This document shows, piece after piece, positions 46,243 to 54,044 of a stretch of 64,000 nt of DNA (the first letter of the stretch is position 1; every line of letters starts with the position of its first letter). Source of the DNA: an uncultured Desulfatiglans sp. (GTDB taxonomy: Bacteria > Desulfobacterota > DSM-4660 > Desulfatiglandales > Desulfatiglandaceae). Below the pieces are notes generated by a model. The model had not been told where the DNA came from. It searched no databases and saw nothing but the letters and a program-made list of their open reading frames with translations. The position numbers and the translations under genes were made by a program. Location: contig LR026961.1 in assembly GCA_900498135.1 (NCBI GenBank), positions 1,580,375 through 1,644,374 of the forward strand. Reading direction: 5' to 3'.

Positions 46243-46323
46243 GTTGCGCTCCCCCGTAGTCGCGAGCTCATCATTTCACCCTTACTCGACAAGCGTCTTT
46301 CCCTTTTATGATGACCCCGCACG

Positions 46324-46339
46324 TGTTTCACGTGAAACC
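46324..46339 (+). other. parS centromere-like site
   Basis: TGTTTCACGTGAAACC matches the conserved 16-bp ParB-binding palindrome (TGTTTCACGTGAAACA) at 15 of 16 positions. It lies in an intergenic gap between minus-strand genes. ParB bound at parS guides chromosome segregation; such sites cluster near the replication origin. Confidence 0.85.
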
Positions 46340-46355
46340 GTTGTCGAGATGTTCT

Positions 46356-46667
46356 TCATCCGGCCGGAGGGGTTGGGGATTTCCGGCGGGAGGCGACGAA
46401 GGCCGCGACCCCGAACAGGCCGAAGATATACCCGATGCCCCCGAAGATGTCTTTCACGCCGGGCCTGGCAAGATCCGCCCGCAGGGCTGCAATTTCACGC
46501 TGAATGCGCCGGAGATCCGTTGACAGCGCGCTGTTCTGCTCTTTAAGAAGGGCCATCATGGCCTGAGTCTGTCCCTCGGGAAGATCCTGCGCATGGACGG
46601 GGGCAGGCGGGCCGAAAAACAGAACCCACAGAAGACCTGTCAATAAGGCTTTTTGCAGGCGGATCAC
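46356..46667 (-). CDS. NikL C-terminal-like membrane protein
   Basis: This 103-residue protein has its own signal peptide (cut near VHAQD), a short coiled coil ('LSTDLRRIQREIAALRADLA') and a C-terminal membrane segment 'IFGGIGYIFGLFGVAAFVA' followed by basic residues. This coiled coil plus 'GGIGYI.GL.G' segment is the usual C-terminus of NikL, a nickel/cobalt transport accessory protein, but here it is a separate gene. Its GTG start overlaps the stop of the upstream NikL N-terminal-like gene (GTGA), so both are made together, probably assembling on the outer face of the inner membrane. Confidence 0.65.
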   Translation of the reverse strand: MIRLQKALLTGLLWVLFFGPPAPVHAQDLPEGQTQAMMALLKEQNSALSTDLRRIQREIAALRADLARPGVKDIFGGIGYIFGLFGVAAFVASRRKSPTPPAG

Positions 46668-46996
46668 TTGCCGGTCTCCACGTCAGATCTTTTCAGGTCG
46701 AAGCTGTTTCGGTGCCCCATGCCCGCGTCGATGACGATCTTCAAGTCATCCATTTTGGGAATGTCAAAGCTGAACAATCCTTTATCGTCTGTCACTCCCT
46801 CCAGAAGCAATCGGTCCGAGCTGTCGTACACCTGCACTTTGCCGCCGATAATGGCCTTGCCGTCCGGGAAATAGCTTTCCGTATAGATCTTTCCGGCTTC
46901 GGCGTAGGCAAAGACGTTCACCTTGTGCGCCAGCGCGGTCCCAGAGAAAAGGAAAATTGCAACAAAGGCCAGAATTCCGCAACGCCTGATTTTCAT
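46664..46996 (-). CDS. NikL N-terminal-like periplasmic metal-transport protein
   Basis: This 110-residue secreted protein has a signal peptide cut between Ala and His in 'SGTALAHKVNVFAYAEAG', so the mature protein should begin HKVNVFA, as in NikL/CbiL-type accessory proteins of nickel and cobalt ECF transporters. The rest is a small carboxypeptidase-regulatory-like beta sandwich ('IIGGKVQVYDSSDRLLLEGV'). The ATG at 46996 follows GGAGG. It lacks the coiled coil and membrane anchor usually fused to it, which are encoded by the overlapping next gene. No NikM/N/Q/O genes are in the window. Confidence 0.75.
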   Translation of the reverse strand: MKIRRCGILAFVAIFLFSGTALAHKVNVFAYAEAGKIYTESYFPDGKAIIGGKVQVYDSSDRLLLEGVTDDKGLFSFDIPKMDDLKIVIDAGMGHRNSFDLKRSDVETGK

Positions 46997-47094
46997 GTAA
47001 ACCTCCGTTAATTTCGAATCCATTCCGGTGATAAGGCCGTTTCCTGATGCAAGCCCGTTCGTGTCCATCCGGTAATGGTCCCCCGGTACTACCC

Positions 47095-47237
47095 AGTTTC
47101 CAATCCAGGAATGAGGATTTTTAGCCAATGTCTAGAAATCCAAGCGCTTGCGCGGAGGCGACCTGGTGGTCGCCGCACAAGCAAACGTGCAGATTGACGC
47201 CGAGATTGGCTAAAAAGACCATTCCCGGATGGAAACT
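47095..47237 (-). repeat. Dispersed intergenic repeat, copy B, with inverted ends
   Basis: This copy is the most complete. Its ends are inverted repeats (AGTTTCCAATCCAGGAATG at 47095 against AGTTTCCATCCGGGAATGG read from 47237 on the other strand), followed inward by GGCTAAAAA/TTTTTAGCC blocks. The middle has the GGCGACC/GGTCGCC hairpin. It lies between the NikK- and NikL-like genes and its edge overlaps the NikK-like stop codon. A further partial end lies at 47066-47082. Confidence 0.8.
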
Positions 47238-48042
47238 ATTTCATATCGCGGGTGCGCACCCAGTAGACGGCCCCGATCTCCACTTCCTTTTCCTGCCCGT
47301 CCTGGTTCAGCTTCCAGTCGGCCTTGCTAAGGGCGGAGAAGCCCCACCAGCCGGCCCTCGGCATGGCGTAGGTGAAAACGCCGCCGGCATCCGCCTTGAC
47401 CACCTGCGTCACGTAGGGATCGGCCGGCGGCGTGACGACATGGACATTCCCGGGCGATTCATTCAGATATTCAATTTCCACTTCGGCGAACGGAACCGGC
47501 TTGCCCTTGAGCAGAACCTGGCCTGTAAAGACATTGCAGGTCCACAACCCGTAAGGGCGGGTCAACGGCACGATCTCCGTTTCCAAACCGACCGGCTGAT
47601 CCCAGCCTGCTTCCAGACCCAGGGCGTTGACGCAAACCTTGGTGTAATGGACGATGAAACAGTCCTCGGCGGGTTCCCAGTAAGGTGCAGGTTCTGTGTA
47701 GAAGGTATAGTCCCCCGGTCTGCGGATTTCAAAATCGGCGGTCCAGAAGGTGAATGCTTCCGTCTGATCGGGGCTTTTTCCCTTGGACGCCCGAAGGCCG
47801 CCGAGCAAGTCGGTTTTCTCGCCGTTATGGACCACGGCGAATTGCTTCGGCTTTGCCATGTCCATGTAATGCATCTCCATGGGATGGATGAACTTGATCT
47901 GAAGAGTCAGGTTCTTTGGGTCGTCCTTGGTCACGATGTCATCGGACGGTATGATCGCACCGAAGTGGCCCCAGGCGGGATCGAAAGACGCCACCAGGAG
48001 GGTTAGAACCGCAGCGGTTAAGCATGAAAAGACTTTGCGCAT
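47236..48042 (-). CDS. DUF4198/NikK-like periplasmic metal-binding protein
   Basis: This 268-residue secreted protein has a signal peptide ending in 'DPAWG' and a mature start [10 protein letters not shown], with beta-sandwich text typical of DUF4198 ('[20 protein letters not shown]', '[19 protein letters not shown]', 'GYLN-like' repeats). An N-terminal His after cleavage plus internal His/Met residues could bind nickel, cobalt or copper. Members called NikK accompany NikL in nickel uptake. The ATG at 48042 follows AAGAGG. The porin gene lies just upstream in the same direction, and a repeat element separates it from the NikL-like genes downstream. Confidence 0.75.
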   Translation of the reverse strand: MRKVFSCLTAAVLTLLVASFDPAWGHFGAIIPSDDIVTKDDPKNLTLQIKFIHPMEMHYMDMAKPKQFAVVHNGEKTDLLGGLRASKGKSPDQTEAFTFWTADFEIRRPGDYTFYTEPAPYWEPAEDCFIVHYTKVCVNALGLEAGWDQPVGLETEIVPLTRPYGLWTCNVFTGQVLLKGKPVPFAEVEIEYLNESPGNVHVVTPPADPYVTQVVKADAGGVFTYAMPRAGWWGFSALSKADWKLNQDGQEKEVEIGAVYWVRTRDMK

Positions 48043-48309
48043 AATGGAACCTCTTGTCGGATGAAGTTGTTGGTTCTGAGAAAGCGTGGTTACGCTTGAA
48101 ACGGCTGCAATCGGGAAAAATGGAAAGACGGGCGATAGATGCCCACCCGGCGCCTTGACAGGCAGACGAAGGCGTTGAAGAAACCGACGTCCACCAGAGA
48201 CCGTCGGGCCTGATCAGGCGGGGCGTGACATAAAATTCCTTCTCCCGGACGAAAAAACAAGCCAAGCCGACTTCGCGTTCGGAGTGAAAAGGATGGATCG
48301 GATCGGGTG

Positions 48310-49521
48310 TTAGAATTCCGCGGTCACCCGCACACCCGTGATCCATCCGTCGACATCCTCACCGGCACCCGCCTTATATCGGTCGTCCAAATACTGGACA
48401 TCCAGGGTGACGGCGAAGATCTCGTTCAGCCCGCATCGCAGATAGGCCTCCGCCGCCTGGACCCGGTCGATGTCCTGGTTGCCGCCGTCCAGTCGGCCAT
48501 AGCCGATGCCGATGTTGTCAAGCTCCCGGCCCCAGAGGTTGCCGCTGATGTCGAATCCTCCGGAGTAAAGGTTTTTGTGATCGACAGCCGCCTCATCGTC
48601 ACACCATCGGAAGCGGACCCAGGCTCCCAGGTTCTCTCCAAGCGGCTGAGCGAACGAAAGGCCGACTCCTTTCAGGGCTTCTTTGCCGGCCCCCCCTGCT
48701 CCGCTGAAATCACGGCTGGTCGCACACAGGAGGATGGCGTAGCTGCCCTCCCCAAGGAGAGTGTCCAGCGTGTAGTTCAGCTCGACGCCGTAAAAATCAT
48801 AGGCATCGCCCTCGTCGTTTTCATCGATCTGCATGACCACCCCCTTCAGGGCAATGTCGCTCCACTCCCATTCCAGGGCTCCTCCGAGGTCGTAGGAGGG
48901 CAGGAATGCATTGGGGGCGTTGACCAGGGCCTCGTTCATGAACTGGGAGTATTCATCGTTGGCATATGGATTCTCGTCGAGATAATCGGTCGCATCGATG
49001 ATGCCCCCCGTGAGCCCCAGCGTGTGCCCCTCATCGAAAGTGAACAGGTGTTTGTACCAGGCTGTCAAGAGGTAATCCCGGTTGCGTCCGTTGATATCCT
49101 TGACGTCGTCTTCCAGATCAGCGGCCCAGGGGGCGAGGGCGAACGGGTGCTTTTCGATGTTCAGGCCGTTTCCTGCGCCAAAGCCGAGCTTGAAGAAGAT
49201 CTCGTCGGCCGGGGTCGGGCTGATGCTGACTTCCGGTTGAATCGCCAGGGCGCCGCGCCCGAAGTCGTCGTCTTCACCGACGCTCGGGTTTTCATACTGG
49301 TAGGCTCCGGCGATGATACAGCTGAAAGTGATCATATCACCGATTTTCTCGAACAGCGCGGGGGATTCCGGTTCAGGGGCTGCAGAGACTTCCGGCCGCT
49401 TCTCTACGTAATGCTCCGATGGCCCTCGGCCCATTTGAGCGGATGCTTCTCCGCTCCAGGTGTTTCCGGTTAATATCACACCGGCCGCGATGGCCATCGC
49501 TATCATAACATGTTTTTTCAT
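48310..49521 (-). CDS. Outer-membrane porin (OprB-like carbohydrate porin family)
   Basis: This 403-residue protein has a signal peptide (cut near SGEASAQ), then regular amphipathic beta strands with many Gly/Asp/aromatic residues and ends in 'GVRVTAEF' with terminal Phe, the outer-membrane insertion signal. The spacing of strands ('YDLGGALEWEWSDIALKGVV', 'DFYGVELNYTLDTLLG', 'WVRFRWCDDEAAVDHKN') resembles OprB-type carbohydrate-selective porins. The ATG at 49521 has AAGAGG upstream. It precedes the NikK- and NikL-like genes on the same strand, so it may be the outer-membrane pore for the metal or its chelate; that is inference from position. Confidence 0.78.
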   Translation of the reverse strand: MKKHVMIAMAIAAGVILTGNTWSGEASAQMGRGPSEHYVEKRPEVSAAPEPESPALFEKIGDMITFSCIIAGAYQYENPSVGEDDDFGRGALAIQPEVSISPTPADEIFFKLGFGAGNGLNIEKHPFALAPWAADLEDDVKDINGRNRDYLLTAWYKHLFTFDEGHTLGLTGGIIDATDYLDENPYANDEYSQFMNEALVNAPNAFLPSYDLGGALEWEWSDIALKGVVMQIDENDEGDAYDFYGVELNYTLDTLLGEGSYAILLCATSRDFSGAGGAGKEALKGVGLSFAQPLGENLGAWVRFRWCDDEAAVDHKNLYSGGFDISGNLWGRELDNIGIGYGRLDGGNQDIDRVQAAEAYLRCGLNEIFAVTLDVQYLDDRYKAGAGEDVDGWITGVRVTAEF

Positions 49522-50017
49522 AACCTCTTTCCCTGTCAACGCGTTGTATGCCATGCTCATGACCGATCGGAGAAGATTCCGCGAAGGAACCCGGGGGTTG
49601 CCGCATAATCACCGTATCCGAGCAGGCGTTTCCTGTGATTTGTCCTTCCCCCGGAAGACCCCTGAACGAAAAAAGCCACGAAGGCGCTCCCGCAATCGGG
49701 GGCTCAGACCTTCGTGGCCTTGCTTTTTAGCATGTACTTCCGCCCTTTTAACGAAGGGCTGTGATATTCTGGACCGTAATGGCCCGAAGCTCAGACCGGA
49801 ACGGCTTCAGCCGTTCATTATATTCTTTCCCCCTCTACCATGCTATCTCCGAGACGTCAATTTTTTTGTTTGGATAGCGGTCGCAGCGCATCGGTTGCCC
49901 ACCCGATGGAGGGGCTCGACCGTACGATGAAGAGAAGCCGGCAGGCTTCTGGAACCAGCTCATGGGGCACCTTGAACCGCTCGGGATCACGAAGTTCCGC
50001 CGGTACCGGTGTCTACC
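49522..50017. other. Intergenic region with a terminator
   Basis: About 500 bases between the antiporter and the porin genes. Apart from the terminator at 49669-49718 no feature was recognised. Confidence 0.5.
49669..49718 (-). terminator. Rho-independent terminator of the antiporter gene
   Basis: On the minus strand GCCACGAAGG (49718-49709) pairs with CCTTCGTGGC (49684-49675), with a GC-rich inner part, followed by six T. It lies about 300 bases after the antiporter stop. Its stem is the same as that of the hairpin at 27661. Confidence 0.75.
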
Positions 50018-51964
50018 CTATGGTTCCGTCTGGGCGCACGAAGGCGTGGGTTTACCCTGTTTGAGGTGGCAGGTCGAGGTCGTGAAGGCGTTTTGGTCCT
50101 CGAGGTCGAGGCGCCGCCACCCCGCAGCCTTCAAAAATTCTCGGGCTGTGTCTATTTCGGGCTTGAACACGAAAAAATAGACCTTGTCCCCTGCCTTGAA
50201 GCGTGTGCCGTCACCGACGGGTGACAGTCTTTTCTCTCTGCGCATGGCGGCGGCAATCAGACCGCTTCCCGGATAACCCGTCATCAGATGACAGCCTTCA
50301 GCGTATCGCGGAGGGTTGGATCGGCATCGCCACTGCTGGAGGTACACCTGATTCGATCTGAAGCGGCGATCCCAGATCTCGACGTCGATCGGCGCGCCGA
50401 AAATGAGGTGGATCCCGGATCTATGCAGCATCTTCCTGGTCAGGGTCTCCGAATCCATTTTCAAGGCAGTCCAAAGGGCAATCCCTCTGGTTTGTTCCTT
50501 CACCTTCTGGACGAACAGATAATTCACCTCGTCATTGCCTGTCATGGCGAGGGCGCCGCGCCGCGTGTCGATTTCAGCCCGCAGCAGGTTTCTGGACTGC
50601 AGGCCGTTGCCGTAGATAATCCGGGTGCAGTCGTTTTGCGCGGCCATGCAGTGATCCGCATTGGAGTCGATCAGGATGGTCTCCTGGCTGTCTTCTCTGA
50701 ACAATCTTGCCAAGCCCCTTGCAAGGGCGTTGGCCCCCAAAATGACCCACCCTGCCTGACTCGGCCGCCGCAGACCCAGTGCGCCGGCAACGAAGCCACC
50801 GGTCAGACCCGCGACGACGACCGTCGAGGCGATGACCAGGAAAACCATCGCACGGAGTTCGTAGCCCCCAGTTAGTCCCCTTTCGCCGAAGGCGTTGGCG
50901 AAAAAGGATGCCACGGCAGCAGCCACGATTCCCCGGGGGCCGATCCAGGCGATAAAGAGGCGTTCTTTCCATTGCAGATCCGAAAAAACGGTTCCGGCGA
51001 AAACGGCCGCAGGCCGGATCAGGAACATCAGGACCAGAACGAGTCCCAGGGCCGGCCACCCGAGGTTCATGACGTGCGACAGGCGGACATCGGCGGCGAG
51101 CAGGACGAAGAGCATGCCGATCAGGAGGACGGTCAACTCCTCTTTGAATTCCGCCAGATCGCGCAGGGCATGAGTGCTGAAATTGCCGACGATGATACCC
51201 GCGGTCGTTACCGCGGCCAGACCGCTTTCCGGAAGCAGCTGGTTACTGCCCTGAAAAAGGGCCAGAATTGCGGCCAGGGTGAATACGTTTTCCGTGCCTT
51301 CCGGGATGCATCGTTTGAGACGGTAGAGGAAGATGAGGACCATACCCAGGGCGCAGCCGCAAAGGGTGCCGAATCCCAGGCGGGATACGACGTGCAAGCC
51401 CCACACAAGAGGGGTGCCGTGGGCGGGGCTCAAGGCGGCCTCCAGGGCCACCGTAGCGACGACCGCACCGAAGGCGTCGATCAACACGCCTTCAGCCTCG
51501 AGCACAGTGGCCACCGTGCGTTTGACCTTCAGTCGTTTCAGCAGGGGATTGATCACCGTTGGGCCGGTGACCATCACCAGGGTGCCGAAGAGGAGGGCGG
51601 TCTGCCACGGCCAGTCCATGATCCAATGCGCGGCCGTCGCGGCGCCCGCCAGGGTCACGGGGCCGCCCAGAAGGATCAGTCGGCGGATTGAGTGCTGAGT
51701 TCGCCTCAAGCGCCTGAATTTCAGGTTGATCCCGCCTTCGAAGAGGATGACGGCCACAGCGAAACCCGTCAGAATATTCAAACCCGAGCCGAGCGCCTCC
51801 GGGTGAATGAGGCCGGCACCGTCCGGTCCCAGAGCGACACCCGCAGCCAGAAGTAGGACGATCCCCGGCAGGCGCAGGTGGTGCGCCAGCGCTTGAGAAA
51901 TCATTCCCGCTGCCAGCGCAAGAGCGATGATCAGACCCGGGTGATTGAAGGGTGCGGTCTCCAT
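50018..51964 (-). CDS. Cation:proton antiporter with TrkA-N domain
   Basis: This 648-residue protein has a CPA-type antiporter domain of about 12 membrane segments (residues 8-400; 'VAVILFEGGINLKFRRLRR', 'LVMVTGPTVINPLLKRLKVK', 'EAEGVLIDAFGAVVATVALE') and a cytoplasmic NAD-binding RCK_N/TrkA-N domain (about 410-520, 'VILGANALARGLARLF', 'DSNADHCMAAQND'), followed by a small C-terminal module. It exchanges Na+ or K+ for protons and probably senses nucleotide or redox state. It is a single-gene unit ended by the terminator at 49.7 kb, with a long palindrome about 160 bases upstream of its start. Confidence 0.88.
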   Translation of the reverse strand: METAPFNHPGLIIALALAAGMISQALAHHLRLPGIVLLLAAGVALGPDGAGLIHPEALGSGLNILTGFAVAVILFEGGINLKFRRLRRTQHSIRRLILLGGPVTLAGAATAAHWIMDWPWQTALLFGTLVMVTGPTVINPLLKRLKVKRTVATVLEAEGVLIDAFGAVVATVALEAALSPAHGTPLVWGLHVVSRLGFGTLCGCALGMVLIFLYRLKRCIPEGTENVFTLAAILALFQGSNQLLPESGLAAVTTAGIIVGNFSTHALRDLAEFKEELTVLLIGMLFVLLAADVRLSHVMNLGWPALGLVLVLMFLIRPAAVFAGTVFSDLQWKERLFIAWIGPRGIVAAAVASFFANAFGERGLTGGYELRAMVFLVIASTVVVAGLTGGFVAGALGLRRPSQAGWVILGANALARGLARLFREDSQETILIDSNADHCMAAQNDCTRIIYGNGLQSRNLLRAEIDTRRGALAMTGNDEVNYLFVQKVKEQTRGIALWTALKMDSETLTRKMLHRSGIHLIFGAPIDVEIWDRRFRSNQVYLQQWRCRSNPPRYAEGCHLMTGYPGSGLIAAAMRREKRLSPVGDGTRFKAGDKVYFFVFKPEIDTAREFLKAAGWRRLDLEDQNAFTTSTCHLKQGKPTPSCAQTEP

Positions 51965-52124
51965 GGATGTGGTCCCGTTCGCAGACTCAGGGGTTTGAAA
52001 CTCCCGAGTGGGTTATTTTTGGTCTGTTTTGATTCCGATTTCCCTGCATTCGTTGCCCAGTCATGGGCTCGCTTTCGCTGCGGCTGAGGACCCTCGGGTT
52101 CACAAAGGCTTGTCCTTTCCTGGG

Positions 52125-52155
52125 GTTCTACCTGGAAATGATTTCCAGGTAGAAC
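52125..52155. repeat. Perfect 14-bp inverted repeat
   Basis: GTTCTACCTGGAAA (52125-52138) and TTTCCAGGTAGAAC (52142-52155) are perfectly complementary around three bases. There is no T tract, so it is more likely an operator or element end than a terminator. Repeat copy C starts three bases later. Confidence 0.6.
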
Positions 52156-52157
52156 TC

Positions 52158-52278
52158 AGTTTCCAATCCGGAAATGGTCTTTTCGGCCAATCTCGGCGCC
52201 AGGGGCGGCCTCCGGATTGCCCCTAAGCAAGCGCTCGATTTCCTGGATATCGGTCAAACCGGGACCGGCCGCGATGCA
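52158..52278 (+). repeat. Dispersed intergenic repeat, copy C
   Basis: AGTTTCCAATCCGGAAATGG at the left and GCAAGCGCTCGATTTCCTGG plus ATATCGGTCAAACCGGGACC at the right match copies A and B; the middle has diverged. It sits between the GT2 gene and the antiporter gene, next to the 14-bp palindrome. Confidence 0.7.
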
Positions 52279-52362
52279 GTCGGACTGAACACGCGTAGCG
52301 TGCGAGGATAGACTTTTCATTTCCGTGTGGTCCCGATGCAGTCGGCTGACGCCTTCAGGACT

Positions 52363-53886
52363 TCAAGGTCTCGTCTCCCTGCTGCAAGATTGCCGACCGT
52401 GCACCCTCCTCTCCTCCGTTTCCCCGCTCGGAACCGCCGCCGACGGTTTTCCAAGGCTACTGATGAAGGCGACGATGACCGCGCAGCAGTAGGGCAGCGA
52501 CTGGACCAGCAGAACCACGATCCACAGATTGAGATCCGGGTCGCGAATCGGCTTGGAAAGATGGACGCCGACCGCCGACCCCCAGAGCACCAAAGCCAGG
52601 CCGGCCTCCTGCCAGGCCGAGGCCAGGGTCTGGAAAAAGGCGTTCTTGCGGGACCACTTGGGCGTGCGGAAAAACGGCAGACCGCTGGTGAAGAACCCCG
52701 TGATGACGGCTTTTGCGATGGTGTGGGAGAGCGCCAGGCCCGCCAGGGCCGCTGCGGCGGTCTGGCGGAGCGTGGCGTTCACCCGCGTGCGGTAGAGGTA
52801 GAGCATCTTGGCGGCCTTGAAGGCGAAGAAGGCGAGCGGCAGCAGGGAGAGCTCCATCAGCGGCGAGTCGATCTTCCGCGGGTTGATGATCATGGCGGCG
52901 GACCAGGCGATCGCCCCCAGATTGAAGACCAGGTTGAGCCCGTCGGTGATCCATGGCAGCCAGCCGGCCAGAAAGTGATACCGCTGCCCCCAGGTCAGCC
53001 TGCTCTTGCGCAGGCCGCAGATAAGGCCGCAATGGCGCCGGAGGATCTGGATGGCGCCATAGGCCCAGCGAAACCGCTGTTTCCTGTAATCCTGGAAGGA
53101 GTCGGGCATGACGCCTTTTCCGAAGCTTTGAGGGATGTATGTGCCCTGATATCCCTCCTCGAAGATCCGCAGCCCCAGTTCGGCGTCCTCCGTGATACAC
53201 CATTCGCTCCATCCTCCGACCTCCTCCAGCACATTCTTGAGCACGAGGGTCATGGTGCCGTGCTGGATGATGGCATTGCGCTCGTTTCGCGTGATCATGC
53301 CGATGTAGAAAAAGCCCCGGTATTCCGCATAGCACATGAACTTGAACAGGCTTTCGTGCTCATCGCGGTAATCCTGAGGGGCCTGGACCAACGCGTAGGC
53401 ATCCCCGCGGAAGTGCGGCGCCAGGGCGCGCAGCCACTGCGGGTCGACCCAATAGTCGCTGTCGATGACGCCGATGACCCGGGCCTCCGGAGCGGTCTGC
53501 CGGAGGGCGAAATTCAGCGCCCCTGCCTTGAACCCGGCCAGGGGGTCCACGTGGAAAAAACGGAACCGCGGGCCCAGTTCCCTGCAATGCGCTTCAACCG
53601 GCCTCCAGATATCGGGGTCTTTGGTGTTGTTGTCGATGACGATGACCTCGAAGCGGGGATAATCCAGGGTGGCCAGGGCATCGAGGGTCTGTTTCAACAT
53701 CTCGGGAGGCTCGTTGTAGGCCGGGACGTGGATGGAGACGAACGGCAGGTCGGCATCGGGGCAGTCCACAATCGGCTCGATGGCCCGCCGTCTTCCGGTG
53801 ATCCAGATCGCTTCCGCCCACTCGTGGGACTCGGTCAGCAGGACCAGAATGACCCCCACCATTCCGCAGAACAGGAGGATCCCCAC
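52363..53886 (-). CDS. GT2 membrane glycosyltransferase (C-terminal half of a GH17-GT2 protein)
   Basis: This frame encodes at least 507 residues: a cellulose-synthase-like GT2 domain with 'IHVPAYNEPPEMLKQTLDAL', DSD in 'GVIDSDYWVDPQWL', TED in 'WCITEDAELGLRIF' and QRFRW, then about five C-terminal membrane segments. Only a GTG within the first membrane region (53886) can serve as start, while coding character continues upstream to a stop at about 53982, so the natural N-terminus is missing. In many proteobacteria this domain follows a GH17 domain in one chain; the GH17 gene lies immediately upstream, apart by a short inverted segment. It probably makes a beta-1,3/1,6-glucan. It is likely impaired if not translated. 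Confidence 0.75.
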   Translation of the reverse strand: MGILLFCGMVGVILVLLTESHEWAEAIWITGRRRAIEPIVDCPDADLPFVSIHVPAYNEPPEMLKQTLDALATLDYPRFEVIVIDNNTKDPDIWRPVEAHCRELGPRFRFFHVDPLAGFKAGALNFALRQTAPEARVIGVIDSDYWVDPQWLRALAPHFRGDAYALVQAPQDYRDEHESLFKFMCYAEYRGFFYIGMITRNERNAIIQHGTMTLVLKNVLEEVGGWSEWCITEDAELGLRIFEEGYQGTYIPQSFGKGVMPDSFQDYRKQRFRWAYGAIQILRRHCGLICGLRKSRLTWGQRYHFLAGWLPWITDGLNLVFNLGAIAWSAAMIINPRKIDSPLMELSLLPLAFFAFKAAKMLYLYRTRVNATLRQTAAAALAGLALSHTIAKAVITGFFTSGLPFFRTPKWSRKNAFFQTLASAWQEAGLALVLWGSAVGVHLSKPIRDPDLNLWIVVLLVQSLPYCCAVIVAFISSLGKPSAAVPSGETEERRVHGRQSCSRETRP

Positions 53887-53962
53887 GATGATCGTGGTCA
53901 GCGTCAGGTACTGATGGAGATAATCGTAGACGATCCAGACGCCGGCCGTGGCCGAGGCGTAG

Positions 53963-54044
53963 GCGGTCGGGGCCTACTGGGGGGTCTATGACGTCGAGCG
54001 GAAGGTTAAATTCCCCTTTGTCGAACCGATCGTGCCGATTCCGC
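53963..54044. other. Short inverted segment separating GH17 and GT2 domains
   Basis: Read on the plus strand, 53966 onward encodes 'VGAYWGVYDVERKVKFPFVE', the conserved linker found on the coding strand between GH17 and GT2 domains in fused relatives. Here it is backwards relative to both flanking domains. Short imperfect inverted repeats (GCGGTCGG at 53963-53970 and CCGATTCCGC at 54035-54044) flank it. Confidence 0.7.
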
